A stretch of DNA of 64,000 nt from Paenibacillus_AB hodogayensis (GTDB lineage: Bacteria > Bacillota > Bacilli > Paenibacillales > NBRC-103111): assembly GCF_039536325.1 (NCBI RefSeq), contig NZ_BAAAYO010000017.1, forward strand, positions 62,001 to 126,000. Reading direction: 5' to 3'. The notes under the pieces were generated by a model. That model had not been told where the DNA came from. It saw only the letters and a program-made list of their open reading frames with translations, and ran no database searches. Shown one piece after another: positions 18,891 to 26,574 of the stretch. The stretch's first letter is position 1. Each line of letters starts with the position of its first letter. A program made the translations under genes and the position numbers.

Positions 18891-18919
18891 GCCGCGTAAA
18901 TCGCGGCTTTTTCTTTTTT
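18891..18919 (+). terminator. Intrinsic terminator after the sulfatase gene
   Basis: GCCGCG, loop TAAAT, CGCGGC, then TTTTTCTTTTTT. The preceding GAACATTGTCCC and the same stem recur in the palindromic repeat at 50375, so this terminator is part of that dispersed repeat family. Confidence 0.85.
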
Positions 18920-19170
18920 AGACAAAAGCTTGCAAGTCGAGGGAAGATTGGGGTTAATGCCATCGACGAGAACGGTATCGTCGTTATTTCTAGGTATGCA
19001 GCGGCGGTTGTCTTATCGAAGCCGTCGCTCAACGAAATGGCAGGATAATCCTGAAACCATATGGGGAAAATATCCATAAAACGAAGGCTTCCGTAACTAG
19101 GCTACCGATCAATGTCGGCAGCCTAGCTCTGTCTTTGGCCATTAACGTAAACAACCCAACAAGATAAATG

Positions 19171-20323
19171 TATATAAGATGAACTCATGATTTCAACAAA
19201 GCGTCAAACCAGCCAATTCGGGTAAAAAAAAGAAAGACGACCGAAGGGCGGGATGAACAATGTCTACTCAAGAGAAAATTCAGAAGCTAACCGTGGCGAT
19301 GAAACAAACGGACAGCACACGTCAGTATGAGCGATATTTGGCGGTTCGTCTTCATTTGACGGGTCGAACTTATACCGAGATTGCGGACATCCTCGGAAGA
19401 ACGTACCAATCCATCAGCACCTACTGCAAGTGTTATGAAGAAGGCGGCTTGCCTGCCCTCGAAATGGGTCACTCTCCCGGTGGTCCCCGAAAACTGACCG
19501 ATGAGCAGGAGCAGGAAATCGCAGAGACGATTGTCAGCAAGAAGCCCGTCGATGTCGGCTTCGATGCCCGGCATACATGGACGCTTGCCATTCTGGCTTC
19601 ATGGATCGAGCGTCAATTCGGCCAGTCGTTTACGGAAAAAGGTGTATCCAAACTGCTCAAGCGACTTGGATTCAGCTATACCAAAGCGACGTATACACTC
19701 GCCCGCGCGAACTCGGCCGAGCAAAACGTATTTCGTGAAATTACGCTGCCGGAGCTGAAAGAGCAGATCGTGCATGGAGAGATCGATCATTTGCTTTTCG
19801 AAGACGAGTCGATGATCCGTGCTTATCTGGCCCTGCAATATAACTGGTTTCCCAAAGGACAGCAGCGGAAGATTCCAACGTACGGACGCCACGAAGGTGC
19901 GAAACTGCTGGCTGCCATTCACTATGAGACCGGAAAGGTCACGCAGCAGGAGGTCGAACAGTGTGATGCTGCGGCGTTTCAGTGCTTCCTGGAACAAGTG
20001 CTTGAAGAATATGCGGAAGGCAAAATCGTGATGGTCCTCGATGACGCTCGAATTCATCATGCGGACCGGTTGCAACCTTTTCTCCGAAAACAGGAACGTC
20101 TAACGCTGGTTTTTCTGCCGAAGTACAGTCCCGAACTGAACCCGGTCGAAGGGCTGTGGAAGTGGCTCAAGCATGACGTTGTTAACAATGTTTTCTTCAG
20201 CAAATTCTATCATATTCGAAAGCATGTCACTGATTTCATGAAGCAAATCAACCTTTCGCCACAGCGGGTGATTGACCGTTTGCTGACTTAAATATCAAAG
20301 TCTTCTTCAGTTCATCTTATATA
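19171..20323 (+). mobile_element. IS630-family insertion sequence, apparently complete
   Basis: Perfect 15-bp terminal inverted repeats bound the element: TATATAAGATGAACT at 19171-19185 and AGTTCATCTTATATA at 20309-20323. They begin and end in TA, consistent with the TA target duplication of IS630/Tc1-mariner elements. The single transposase gene fills the inside and shows all catalytic residues, so the element may still be active. Confidence 0.93.
19260..20291 (+). CDS. IS630-family transposase
   Basis: The 343-residue transposase begins with a helix-turn-helix DNA-binding region (RTYTEIADILGRTYQSISTY) and a winged-helix linker, followed by the DDE domain. The catalytic acids are D182 (LLFEDES), D261 (MVLDDARIHH) and E297 (YSPELNPVEGLWKWLK), in the usual IS630 order. 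It cuts and rejoins the element at TA dinucleotides. ATG 19260 is preceded by GAAGGGCGGG. The frame is intact in one piece, without the programmed frameshift some IS630 members use. It is flanked closely by both inverted repeats. Confidence 0.95.
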   Translation: MSTQEKIQKLTVAMKQTDSTRQYERYLAVRLHLTGRTYTEIADILGRTYQSISTYCKCYEEGGLPALEMGHSPGGPRKLTDEQEQEIAETIVSKKPVDVGFDARHTWTLAILASWIERQFGQSFTEKGVSKLLKRLGFSYTKATYTLARANSAEQNVFREITLPELKEQIVHGEIDHLLFEDESMIRAYLALQYNWFPKGQQRKIPTYGRHEGAKLLAAIHYETGKVTQQEVEQCDAAAFQCFLEQVLEEYAEGKIVMVLDDARIHHADRLQPFLRKQERLTLVFLPKYSPELNPVEGLWKWLKHDVVNNVFFSKFYHIRKHVTDFMKQINLSPQRVIDRLLT

Positions 20324-20416
20324 GGTTTATTCCATACGTTTGAGACGCTGGTATTTCTCCAATCAAAGCGAAATTCCCAACACTTATATTTGGCATATTT
20401 ATCCATTCATTTTGCC

Positions 20417-20445
20417 CCTGGTGACAGCGACGCTGGTACTACCCC
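20417..20445. repeat. 29-bp exact repeat, copy 1
   Basis: Bases 20417-20445 are identical to 62775-62803. It starts CCTGGTGACAGCGACG. The sequence just upstream is also similar at both sites. The origin is not recognised; it may be the end of a mobile element or gene relic. Confidence 0.75.
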
Positions 20446-20454
20446 GTGGTGCTG

Positions 20455-20510
20455 CCGCAAGGACAGCTCCTCTTGATGTTTATTGAAGTAACGGGCAGAT
20501 TAGTTCAATT
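20455..20510. repeat. TAACGG-type dispersed repeat, copy 5 (right half)
   Basis: It contains GGACAGCTCCTCTTGATG and then ATTGAAGTAACGGGCAG followed by ATTAGTTCAAT. It matches the right half of copy 4 closely; the left TAACGG half is missing. Confidence 0.7.
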
Positions 20511-20608
20511 ATAGTTGTTTTTTATTTCCAGAGTTACAGTTTCGCTGTTATGATGTTTTGGTAAAGTATAATTATTAATTTATAACTTAACTAATAAAGG
20601 AATAATTT

Positions 20609-20980
20609 ATGAAACTGAAGTTAATTTCATTTCTCCTAGTTTTAATTCTTTTCGCAGGATATTCTAAGGGGCCAACTTTGATTTACTCTGCGCCAGATCA
20701 TACTAAAGTAGAGATGAATAAAGTAGTTGCTGGTTATGATTATCCGATAAAACCTGGGACGGATGAATGGAGGACCTTAATGAGCTATCCATAAATGGTA
20801 AAATCAACCACAATTCCTGAAGAGGTCCTGAAAAGTATTACAACCGATGAGGGTCGAGAGCTTATTAAACCACCCGACCCGTTACTGGGCGATGGCGCGA
20901 TTTACTGTGAATTTTTTATTCATCGGATCTTTGTGTTCTTATTGAAATCTATTATTAACGCAATAATTACCGAAGCTTGA
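20609..20980 (+). pseudogene. Broken lipoprotein gene with mutated lipobox
   Basis: The frame starts MKLKLISFLLVLILFAGYSK, which looks like a lipoprotein signal in which the essential lipobox Cys is Tyr (LFAG-Y instead of LFAG-C). It continues VVAGYDYPIKPGTDEWRTLM, then meets TAA at 20792-20794. The same frame goes on at once with MVKSTTIPEEVLKSITTDE, a pattern I associate with a Bacillales lipoprotein family (IPxxVLKxxxTxE) and clearly part of the same protein. The end is also atypical. Both lesions suggest an inactive gene. It is a single-copy relic beside the IS630 element. Confidence 0.6.
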
Positions 20981-21117
20981 ATTGAAATTACTAGGCAAAT
21001 CGAAAAGATAAGTCCAGAATCACCTTTCTCACTTAGAATTGTAGTGAAGACGAGAAGCAGTAGGGCGCTGAAAAATACACTGATCATGAACCAACCGAAC
21101 TTCTTCAATAAATTCAC
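20920..21117 (-). CDS. Possible small membrane protein
   Basis: This minus-strand frame of 65 codons predicts two membrane segments (WFMISVFFSALLLLVFTTIL and LIFSICLVISIQASVIIALI) after a short basic N-terminus. Starts could be GTG at 21117 or TTG at 21108, the latter 6 bases after GAGGTG. No family is recognised. It overlaps the end of the broken lipoprotein gene. A strong hairpin with a T-run lies just upstream on this strand. It may be real, but short hydrophobic frames arise by chance in AT-rich DNA. Confidence 0.35.
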   Translation of the reverse strand: MNLLKKFGWFMISVFFSALLLLVFTTILSEKGDSGLIFSICLVISIQASVIIALIIDFNKNTKIR

Positions 21118-21130
21118 CTCAACCCCAAAA

Positions 21131-21167
21131 ATTGAGAACTCTTACTGAGAGTAACAGTAAGAGTTCT
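21131..21167 (-). terminator. 13-bp perfect hairpin with T-run on the minus strand
   Basis: AGAACTCTTACTG at 21135-21147 and CAGTAAGAGTTCT at 21155-21167 are perfectly complementary with a 7-base loop. On the minus strand the hairpin is followed by CAATTTTTGG and then the possible small membrane gene. It can act as a terminator, or as an attenuator in that gene's leader. Confidence 0.6.
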
Positions 21168-21235
21168 TATTATATATTACCAAATTACCAACTAATTTCA
21201 AAACCAATAATCGGCGGAAATGTCGGAATGTTATC

Positions 21236-21407
21236 AAGTTCTTGACATTTGTCGGGTGACAAGAACTTTATCCTATTCCCGACAAGACAACTTGTCCATG
21301 CGTACTTAAAAGAGTAGTTAAGCGATTGAGCCCAATAAAACAAGGGGCAGTTTGTGTATTCGGGTAGAATATTGGATTCCCGCTTGCAGCCCAGGCGGCA
21401 TGTTTAC
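21236..21407. repeat. GTTCTTGTC palindrome repeat plus linked block, copy 1
   Basis: AGTTCTTG...GTGACAAGAACT arms are followed by TTTATCCTATTCCCGACAA. A stretch up to about 21407 then matches 50455-50612 over roughly 155 bases, including AGTTAAGCGATT and CCCAATAAAACAAGGGGCAG. No protein family is evident in it. Confidence 0.7.
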
Positions 21408-21492
21408 GAACGGGCAGAAGTGCTTAAAAGTCAATCTAATGAAGAAGACAAAAGATTTTGGAAATAACTGTCGAATGCATTTCTGGATGAGA

Positions 21493-21646
21493 GCGCCCAT
21501 TGGCCAGTGGTCCGGCTCAAAATTGATGATGTACAGATATTCTTCAGTCCGAATGGCCCGCTGCGGATAAGGCAACTCGCCTTTGCGAGCGGAGCTGACA
21601 TGCCTCTCCCGGTCGGTCACGACAAAGGTGCGCCCCGGGTCCACCT
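21493..21646 (-). pseudogene. Sulfatase gene fragment, near-copy of part of the 17332 gene
   Basis: The minus-strand translation reads VDPGRTFVVTDRERHVSSAR, then KGELPYPQRAIRTEEYLYII, then NFEPDHWPMGA. It differs from the intact sulfatase in only a few residues (G to D, P to S, R to H). The match covers about 51 codons of a 513-codon gene and stops abruptly at both ends. It is a recombination scar from a second, closely related sulfatase, or a duplicated piece of the intact one. Confidence 0.9.
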
Positions 21647-21900
21647 TAGCAGAGCAGCAATAATTTGACCTGTTACGAAAACAATGTCCTATATCCAAGC
21701 CAAGAAGCGGAAAGCTATAATTCAAGTAACGGTGAGCTCCCGGAGTGGGATAGGGTTGGAATTGCCGCCTTGATCGACAACAGGCTATACGTTTTTGACA
21801 AGCCGTTGTCAGGAGGCAAATGTGGTGAAAATCTCTGCTGCTGCTTTCGGTTTTTCACCACACTTGTAGTACAGAGGGCAATCGTGTGCGATTCCCTTTA
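21647..21900. other. Upstream region of the Tat beta-helix gene, no gene recognised
   Basis: A plus-strand frame from 21665 contains GELPEWDRVGIAALIDNRLY, which looks protein-like but matches no family I know and has no ribosome site. It may be another relic. Confidence 0.35.
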
Positions 21901-21916
21901 TTGGAAAGCGCTTTCT
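21901..21916 (+). promoter_or_regulatory. Candidate catabolite-responsive element (cre-like palindrome)
   Basis: TTGGAAAGCGCTTTCT contains the palindromic core GAAAGCGCTTTC of CcpA sites, with mismatches only at the outer positions. It sits about 70 bases before the start of the exported beta-helix gene, where CcpA repression of a polysaccharide gene would be expected. Confidence 0.45.
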
Positions 21917-21986
21917 TTTTTTGGGGTGCAGTCCTTTGCCATGCGAAGGCGTGGATGGCCAAAATGTTCAAACGGAGGGATGCAAA

Positions 21987-23861
21987 ATGGCGGATCAGGA
22001 GGGACAAACTCCTCAGCTTGAGCGAAGGAAAGTGCTGGCAGCTATCGGGATGCTGGGAACAGCGGCGGTGGTCGGCGGTTTGTGGAACGGGAACGGGAAC
22101 GCCCATGCGGACGCCTCGGTGTTAAATGCTGTATATGGCTCTGATTCCGAACCGTTCAGAATGAAACTTAGGGAGCTTCTGCATATGGATTTGTGCATAG
22201 CGACAACGATCGTTTCGCTTCGCGCCTGTACGGACCCTGTCCAGGATTTCCTTTATTATGTTAAGGATTCCGGGCAGGAGGGCCCTTTTATCTATGATCC
22301 GACGGACAACACATCGCCCGATAATACGGGAACGGTCCTCGTATCGTCCTCGGGGGCGCGCTTTAAAAGACTGTACACGGGCCGCGTCGAGGTGAAATGG
22401 TTCGGGGCAAAGGGCGATGGGACGACGGACGATACCGCTGCGATCCAGGCCGCATTCGATTATATCGTCGGAAGTCCGAGCCGAAGTCTGTTTTTTTCAG
22501 AAGGGGTTTACCTCATTTCGGATACGGTTACCGTGCCGTATGTCCATGCGTCGGGCATCCATATTTCCTCCGACAATGCATGGTACGGGCGGGCGAGAAT
22601 CCAGGCGGCGAACAGCTCGTTCAGCCCGATGATCCGCTGCATGTCCGGGGGCGTTAAGCTGTCCAATCTGTATATTCGCGGAGCGGGAGCGCCGCAGGAC
22701 GGCATCGTGATGAAGATGGCCGATGCGCCGGACAACAATATCGACGCATATAACGATCTGGATTCCATCGTGGAGGACTGCCTGATTATGGTGCTGCGAA
22801 TCGGTCTGGACGTTTACGGCCGACAGCTGCTGGTCAAGGACAATCTGTTCAGCTCACTCTATCTTGGCGTGCGGATCAATTCAATGAACAGCACTGGCCT
22901 ATATGGAGGGCCGTCTCGCGCGTACCGGATTCACGACAACAGCTTTCATGCCGTTAAATGGTCGGGTACAGACCACAGCGAAATGGGATGCATCGTCGTG
23001 TCCTCCCCGGCGGCTTACGGGCTGTCGATACAGAACAACTTCAACGATTCGTTTGCTACCTTTTTCTACGGACGGCTGGTTGATTCGCTGCTCGCCAACA
23101 ATGCATGCTACCACACGGTCAACTATGGCTGTTATGTGCTGGAGGCTTCCAATTCGACCATTTCAGGTAATAACTTCATTCAGGCCAGACGCTACAACGA
23201 GGTGCCCGGCGTGTATCCTTCCTACGCCAGCAGGGGGCTCGTATTTGCCGAAAGCGCCACCTATATGAATGTGACGGGCAACCGATTCGGCTATTGCGAG
23301 AAGGCGGCGATCCGTTTTGCCAAAGGCGGCAAGGCGAATGTGGTGTCCCAAAACATCGTGTATCGCTGGAATCTCAGCGCCGACGGGTCTGCGGCCATCG
23401 AGGTCGATGCCCCGGGATATGCGCAAATCGCCTCCGTGTTCAGCGACAATATGATCGTCAATCCGGACAACCGGCCGCTGACCGCGATCAGGGGGAGCGA
23501 ACCGGCCAGCAGCGGGAACCGGTTCGTCGGCAACAACGCTTGCGATACGGTCCCGGGCAGCACGACGATGTACGAACTGGCACAGGAGCCGTTCGAAGCT
23601 TATGTCCGCGCCGACCGCGTGACAAGCGGGCAGGTGTCATTTACGGGAGACGGGATCACTGCCGTGCGCCAGATTCCTCACGGGCTTGGCAGCGCTCCGG
23701 AGGCGGGGGACTATCAGGTCGGCGCCGCTTCGGCCGCCGCAGCGGCGGCAGGGGTATGGGCGGAGAGTGCAGATGCGACGCATATCATCGTCCGGTTCGT
23801 AACCGCGCCGGCAAACGGAGCCGAGGTGAAGCTGAACTGGTCGGCCATACACAGCCAGTAA
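21987..23861 (+). CDS. Tat-exported pectate-lyase-like beta-helix protein
   Basis: The 624-residue protein starts with a twin-arginine signal (ERRKVLAAIGMLGTAAVVGG, R-R near residue 14) ending around NAHADA. A phage-tail/pectate_lyase_3-type beta-helix begins near residue 135 with WFGAKGDGTTDDTAAIQAAF, the classic opening of this family. The helix runs to about residue 540 (rungs such as FVGNNACD). A C-terminal domain of about 85 residues follows (SGQVSFTGDGITAVRQIPHG). Family members are polysaccharide lyases, epimerases or glycosidases on folded, exported substrates; the reaction here is unknown. I chose ATG 21987 because ACGGAGGGATG lies just upstream and the Tat signal follows directly. 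The gene lies 65 bases before the FAD oxidoreductase and probably forms an operon with it. Confidence 0.88.
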   Translation: MADQEGQTPQLERRKVLAAIGMLGTAAVVGGLWNGNGNAHADASVLNAVYGSDSEPFRMKLRELLHMDLCIATTIVSLRACTDPVQDFLYYVKDSGQEGPFIYDPTDNTSPDNTGTVLVSSSGARFKRLYTGRVEVKWFGAKGDGTTDDTAAIQAAFDYIVGSPSRSLFFSEGVYLISDTVTVPYVHASGIHISSDNAWYGRARIQAANSSFSPMIRCMSGGVKLSNLYIRGAGAPQDGIVMKMADAPDNNIDAYNDLDSIVEDCLIMVLRIGLDVYGRQLLVKDNLFSSLYLGVRINSMNSTGLYGGPSRAYRIHDNSFHAVKWSGTDHSEMGCIVVSSPAAYGLSIQNNFNDSFATFFYGRLVDSLLANNACYHTVNYGCYVLEASNSTISGNNFIQARRYNEVPGVYPSYASRGLVFAESATYMNVTGNRFGYCEKAAIRFAKGGKANVVSQNIVYRWNLSADGSAAIEVDAPGYAQIASVFSDNMIVNPDNRPLTAIRGSEPASSGNRFVGNNACDTVPGSTTMYELAQEPFEAYVRADRVTSGQVSFTGDGITAVRQIPHGLGSAPEAGDYQVGAASAAAAAAGVWAESADATHIIVRFVTAPANGAEVKLNWSAIHSQ

Positions 23862-23926
23862 ACAGGCAGCGAGGCGGGGGACATGCGTAAACGGTCCGGA
23901 CTGAAAGAGAACGGGGGACTTATCCA

Positions 23927-25507
23927 GTGAAGGACAACAATAAAATAGGCTCTGAGTTGCGGGCGGATCTCGTCATAATCGGCGGGGGAACAGGAGGATG
24001 CGCGGCTGCGTTAGCTGCCTGCCGCACCGGCAAAACTGTCGTGATGACCGAGGAGACGGAATGGATCGGCGGTCAACTGACCAGCCAGGCCGTTCCGCCC
24101 GACGAGCACCGTTGGATCGAAGCGCGCGGATGCACGCGAAGCTACCGGGCATTTCGGGAGGGCGTGAGGAGCTATTACCGCACGAGATTTCCGCTTACTG
24201 CCGATGCCCGGCTGAATCCGCTGCTTAATCCCGGCAGCGCGATTGTCAGCCCGATCAGCCACGAGCCCCGGGCGGCGCTCGCGGTGCTGCTGGAGATGCT
24301 GGCGCCCTATATCCACAGCGGCCGCTTGATCATTTTATATCACACACGCATCGAGTCGGCGGAAACGGACGGGGATGCCGTTCGGGCCGTTGCCGTTGTC
24401 GATACCGGGAGTGGGGAGCGGACCGTGCTGACTGCTCCGTATATGCTCGACGCAACCGACTGTGGAGACGTGCTGCCGCTCGCCGGCATCGAGTATGTGA
24501 CGGGAGCCGAGTCGAAGCGCGACACGGGCGAAGCGCACGCAGTGGACGGACCGGCGCGGCCGATGGATATGCAAGCCTTCACTTATTGCTATGTGCTGGA
24601 TTATTGGAACGGGGAAGACCATACGATCGACAAACCGAAGGACTATGCGTTTTGGCGTTCGTACAAGGCAGACTTTTGGCCGAATGAGCTGCTGAATTGG
24701 ACCGGCGTTAGGCCGGATACGCTGGAGCCGCGGCAATATGCGCTGTTTCGGGGACAAGGACTGTTTCCGCTATGGGAATACCGGCGCATCGTGGATGCGA
24801 GACTGTTCGAGCCGGGGACGTTCGGCAGCGACATGACGGTTGTCAACTGGCCGCAAAACGATTATTGGCTCGGCTCTGTCATCGACGTTCCCGAGAAAGA
24901 GCGTCAACGGCATCTCGAGGGGGCGAAGCAGCTCAGCCTGTCGCTGCTGTACTGGATGCAGACGGAAGCGCCTCGTCCTGACGGAGGCATCGGTTACCCC
25001 GGCTTGCGCCACCGCCGGGATGCCGTAGGAACGAAGGATGGACTGGCCATGTCCCCGTACATACGGGAGTCCCGCCGCATCCGGGCGGCATTTACGGTGC
25101 TGGAGCAGCACGTCAGTGCGGCAGAGCATCCTGACGGCCGCGCCGAGCTGTTTCGGGACGCTGTCGGCATCGGCAGCTACCCGATCGATCTGCATCCGAG
25201 CAGCGGCAACCGTCCCTATATCGACGTCCCGAGCCTGCCATTTCAAATTCCACTTGGCAGCCTGATTCCGATCCGTATGCAAAATGTAATCCCGGCCTGC
25301 AAAAACATCGGAACTACGCACATTACGAACGGCTGCTACCGGCTGCACCCGGTCGAATGGAACATTGGCGAAAGCGCGGGGCTGCTTGTCTCATACTGTC
25401 TCGACCAGGGCTGTAAACCGCGAGACGTATATGAGCAGGCGGAAATGCTGGAGGATTTTCAAAGCCGGCTTGTCGCACAGGGGATTGAGCTGGCTTGGCC
25501 TGAGTAA
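23927..25507 (+). CDS. FAD-dependent oxidoreductase (FAD_oxidored family)
   Basis: This 526-residue protein begins with an FAD dinucleotide-binding fold (DLVIIGGGTGGCAAALAA, a G-x-G-x-x-G pattern) followed by TEETEWIGGQLTSQ. The C-terminal FAD part reads IPIRMQNVIPACKNIGTTHI, then WNIGESAG. This belongs to the FAD-dependent oxidoreductases often found in glycan-degradation loci and annotated as xanthan-lyase-associated. A role in oxidising a sugar or sugar acid is plausible but unproven. No export signal is visible. GTG at 23927 has an ACGGGGGAC ribosome site. It lies just downstream of a Tat beta-helix gene and upstream of a terminator, which suggests a two-gene operon. Confidence 0.87.
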   Translation: MKDNNKIGSELRADLVIIGGGTGGCAAALAACRTGKTVVMTEETEWIGGQLTSQAVPPDEHRWIEARGCTRSYRAFREGVRSYYRTRFPLTADARLNPLLNPGSAIVSPISHEPRAALAVLLEMLAPYIHSGRLIILYHTRIESAETDGDAVRAVAVVDTGSGERTVLTAPYMLDATDCGDVLPLAGIEYVTGAESKRDTGEAHAVDGPARPMDMQAFTYCYVLDYWNGEDHTIDKPKDYAFWRSYKADFWPNELLNWTGVRPDTLEPRQYALFRGQGLFPLWEYRRIVDARLFEPGTFGSDMTVVNWPQNDYWLGSVIDVPEKERQRHLEGAKQLSLSLLYWMQTEAPRPDGGIGYPGLRHRRDAVGTKDGLAMSPYIRESRRIRAAFTVLEQHVSAAEHPDGRAELFRDAVGIGSYPIDLHPSSGNRPYIDVPSLPFQIPLGSLIPIRMQNVIPACKNIGTTHITNGCYRLHPVEWNIGESAGLLVSYCLDQGCKPRDVYEQAEMLEDFQSRLVAQGIELAWPE

Positions 25508-25513
25508 ACAAAT

Positions 25514-25553
25514 CGCTTCCGGAACGGCTCATCGCCTTCGGAAGCGCTTTTTC
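25514..25553 (+). terminator. Intrinsic terminator after the FAD oxidoreductase gene
   Basis: The arms CGCTTCCG and CGGAAGCG enclose a 17-base loop and are followed by CTTTTTC. Confidence 0.75.
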
Positions 25554-25568
25554 TTGCATATCCCTTCG

Positions 25569-25805
25569 CTATACGCCGCTGTCGGTCAGCCAGTCGCCGA
25601 CGGCCGTTACGATCTCCCACTTCAGATCGGCGCGCCCGCGCAAGGTGATCGCGCTGCCGGGAGCGGAGCTGGCGATAAACGATTTGGCCCCGTCCGGCGT
25701 CAGCAGGTCGCCGCTGCCCGCCGTCTGCAGCTTCATCTGAAAAGCGGTATCGACAATAAAGGTATACTGGATCTCTGCCTTCGCAACCGGCAGCGTCATC
25801 AAGTT
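25569..25805 (-). pseudogene. C-terminal fragment of a beta-strand-rich (tail-fibre-like) protein
   Basis: The minus-strand frame reads MTLPVAKAEIQYTFIVDTAF and ends ADLKWEIVTAVGDWLTDSGV. This resembles the last domain of phage-tail-type or beta-helix proteins (a YTFIV strand followed by a closing xWxxxxxxGxW segment). The frame's nominal start lies inside the GTTCTTGTC palindrome, so the protein is missing its N-terminal part. It is probably the relic of another exported beta-helix gene that was cut at the repeat. Confidence 0.5.
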
Positions 25806-25862
25806 CTTGTCAAAACTCAATGACAAGAACTTTATCCCATTCCCGAAATTGACAAGAACATT
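25801..25862. repeat. GTTCTTGTC palindrome repeat, copy 2
   Basis: AAGTTCTTGTCA (25801-25812) and TGACAAGAACTT (25821-25832) form a perfect hairpin. TATCCCATTCCCG and GACAAGAACATT follow, as in the other copies. Two unrelated broken genes end at its borders. Confidence 0.85.
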
Positions 25863-25866
25863 ATAA

Positions 25867-26178
25867 TATCTTAGGAGCGGAACTATAAAATATGCTAACG
25901 TTATGTCTTGGAACGGTTCCAGTGGATATGGTTACAACAATCACGAAGTATGGGTCGATTGGATTCCAATGAGCGGAGATAGCGGAGGTGTTGTATTAGC
26001 CAATTACAGGTGGGATAACAGTAAACAAAGCTGGTTATTTAGCCTAGCAGGGACAGTCACGGCGGAAATCACAATATCGGGCAGTAACGTCATTGTTGGC
26101 GGAACTTACGGGAATTATGCTCCAGTATGGGCCACTTATCAAGATCTTAACCTATGGGCTGTTGAACTGGTCATGTAG
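25867..26178 (+). pseudogene. C-terminal fragment of a trypsin-like serine protease
   Basis: The frame contains WIPMSGDSGGVVLANYRW, the G-D-S-G-G active-site motif of chymotrypsin-type proteases, then WLFSLAGTVTAEITISGSNV and the C-terminal helix ATYQDLNLWAVELVM. The His and Asp of the catalytic triad and any signal peptide are absent, because the frame opens only 5 bases after the repeat at 25801-25862. It is the last 100 or so residues of a secreted protease. An intact terminator follows. Confidence 0.75.
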
Positions 26179-26182
26179 TCGG

Positions 26183-26222
26183 GGCGCACTGGATCAAAAA
26201 GTAGGTCCAGTGCGCCTTATTT
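26183..26222 (+). terminator. Terminator shared by convergent gene fragments
   Basis: GGCGCACTGGA and TCCAGTGCGCC form an 11-bp perfect stem followed by TTATTTCATTTT. It lies between the protease fragment and the minus-strand fragment and could serve both. Confidence 0.8.
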
Positions 26223-26574
26223 CATTTTATTGTAACTTTCTTTTTATCCGTTGTTAATTGATACGGTTCTCCATTTAAAACGGAAATATCAGCGATTTCT
26301 TCTACATAGTAAATTCCGGGTTCCTTAAAAATGTAACTGAACTTCTCTTCTATGGTTCCGCTGGCTTCCACGGTAGTATCTTTCATAACAGATGGTCGTT
26401 TAGATGTATTTGGTTGCTTTCCATTAATGTCAAACACCAAAAATTTAAATACTGTAATGCCATGTTGAATCACGTGAGTTTGGTCAGTTATATTTTTAAT
26501 CACTGCTACCACGGACAATTCTTCGTTTATGCCGATAGTATCCGCTGATTCGATTTTTACAGAAAACGGAAACT
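26222..26574 (-). pseudogene. Truncated gene for a beta-sandwich hypothetical protein
   Basis: The minus-strand frame is open from 26574 and reads FPFSVKIESADTIGINEELS, then VVAVIKNITDQTHVIQHG, and ends TTDKKKVTIK. The pattern of a domain with E-x-L-S-V-V-A-x-I-K-N and a late GIYYVEEIA strand resembles an exported Ig-like or lipoprotein domain. Neither a start codon with a ribosome site nor a signal peptide is present, and a TAG closes the frame upstream. It is probably a 5'-truncated lipoprotein gene. Confidence 0.45.

Noticed and set aside
23291..23890. Alternative frames inside the Tat beta-helix gene on both strands
   Set aside because: High GC there opens several frames by chance; only the frame with the Tat signal and beta-helix pattern is supported.
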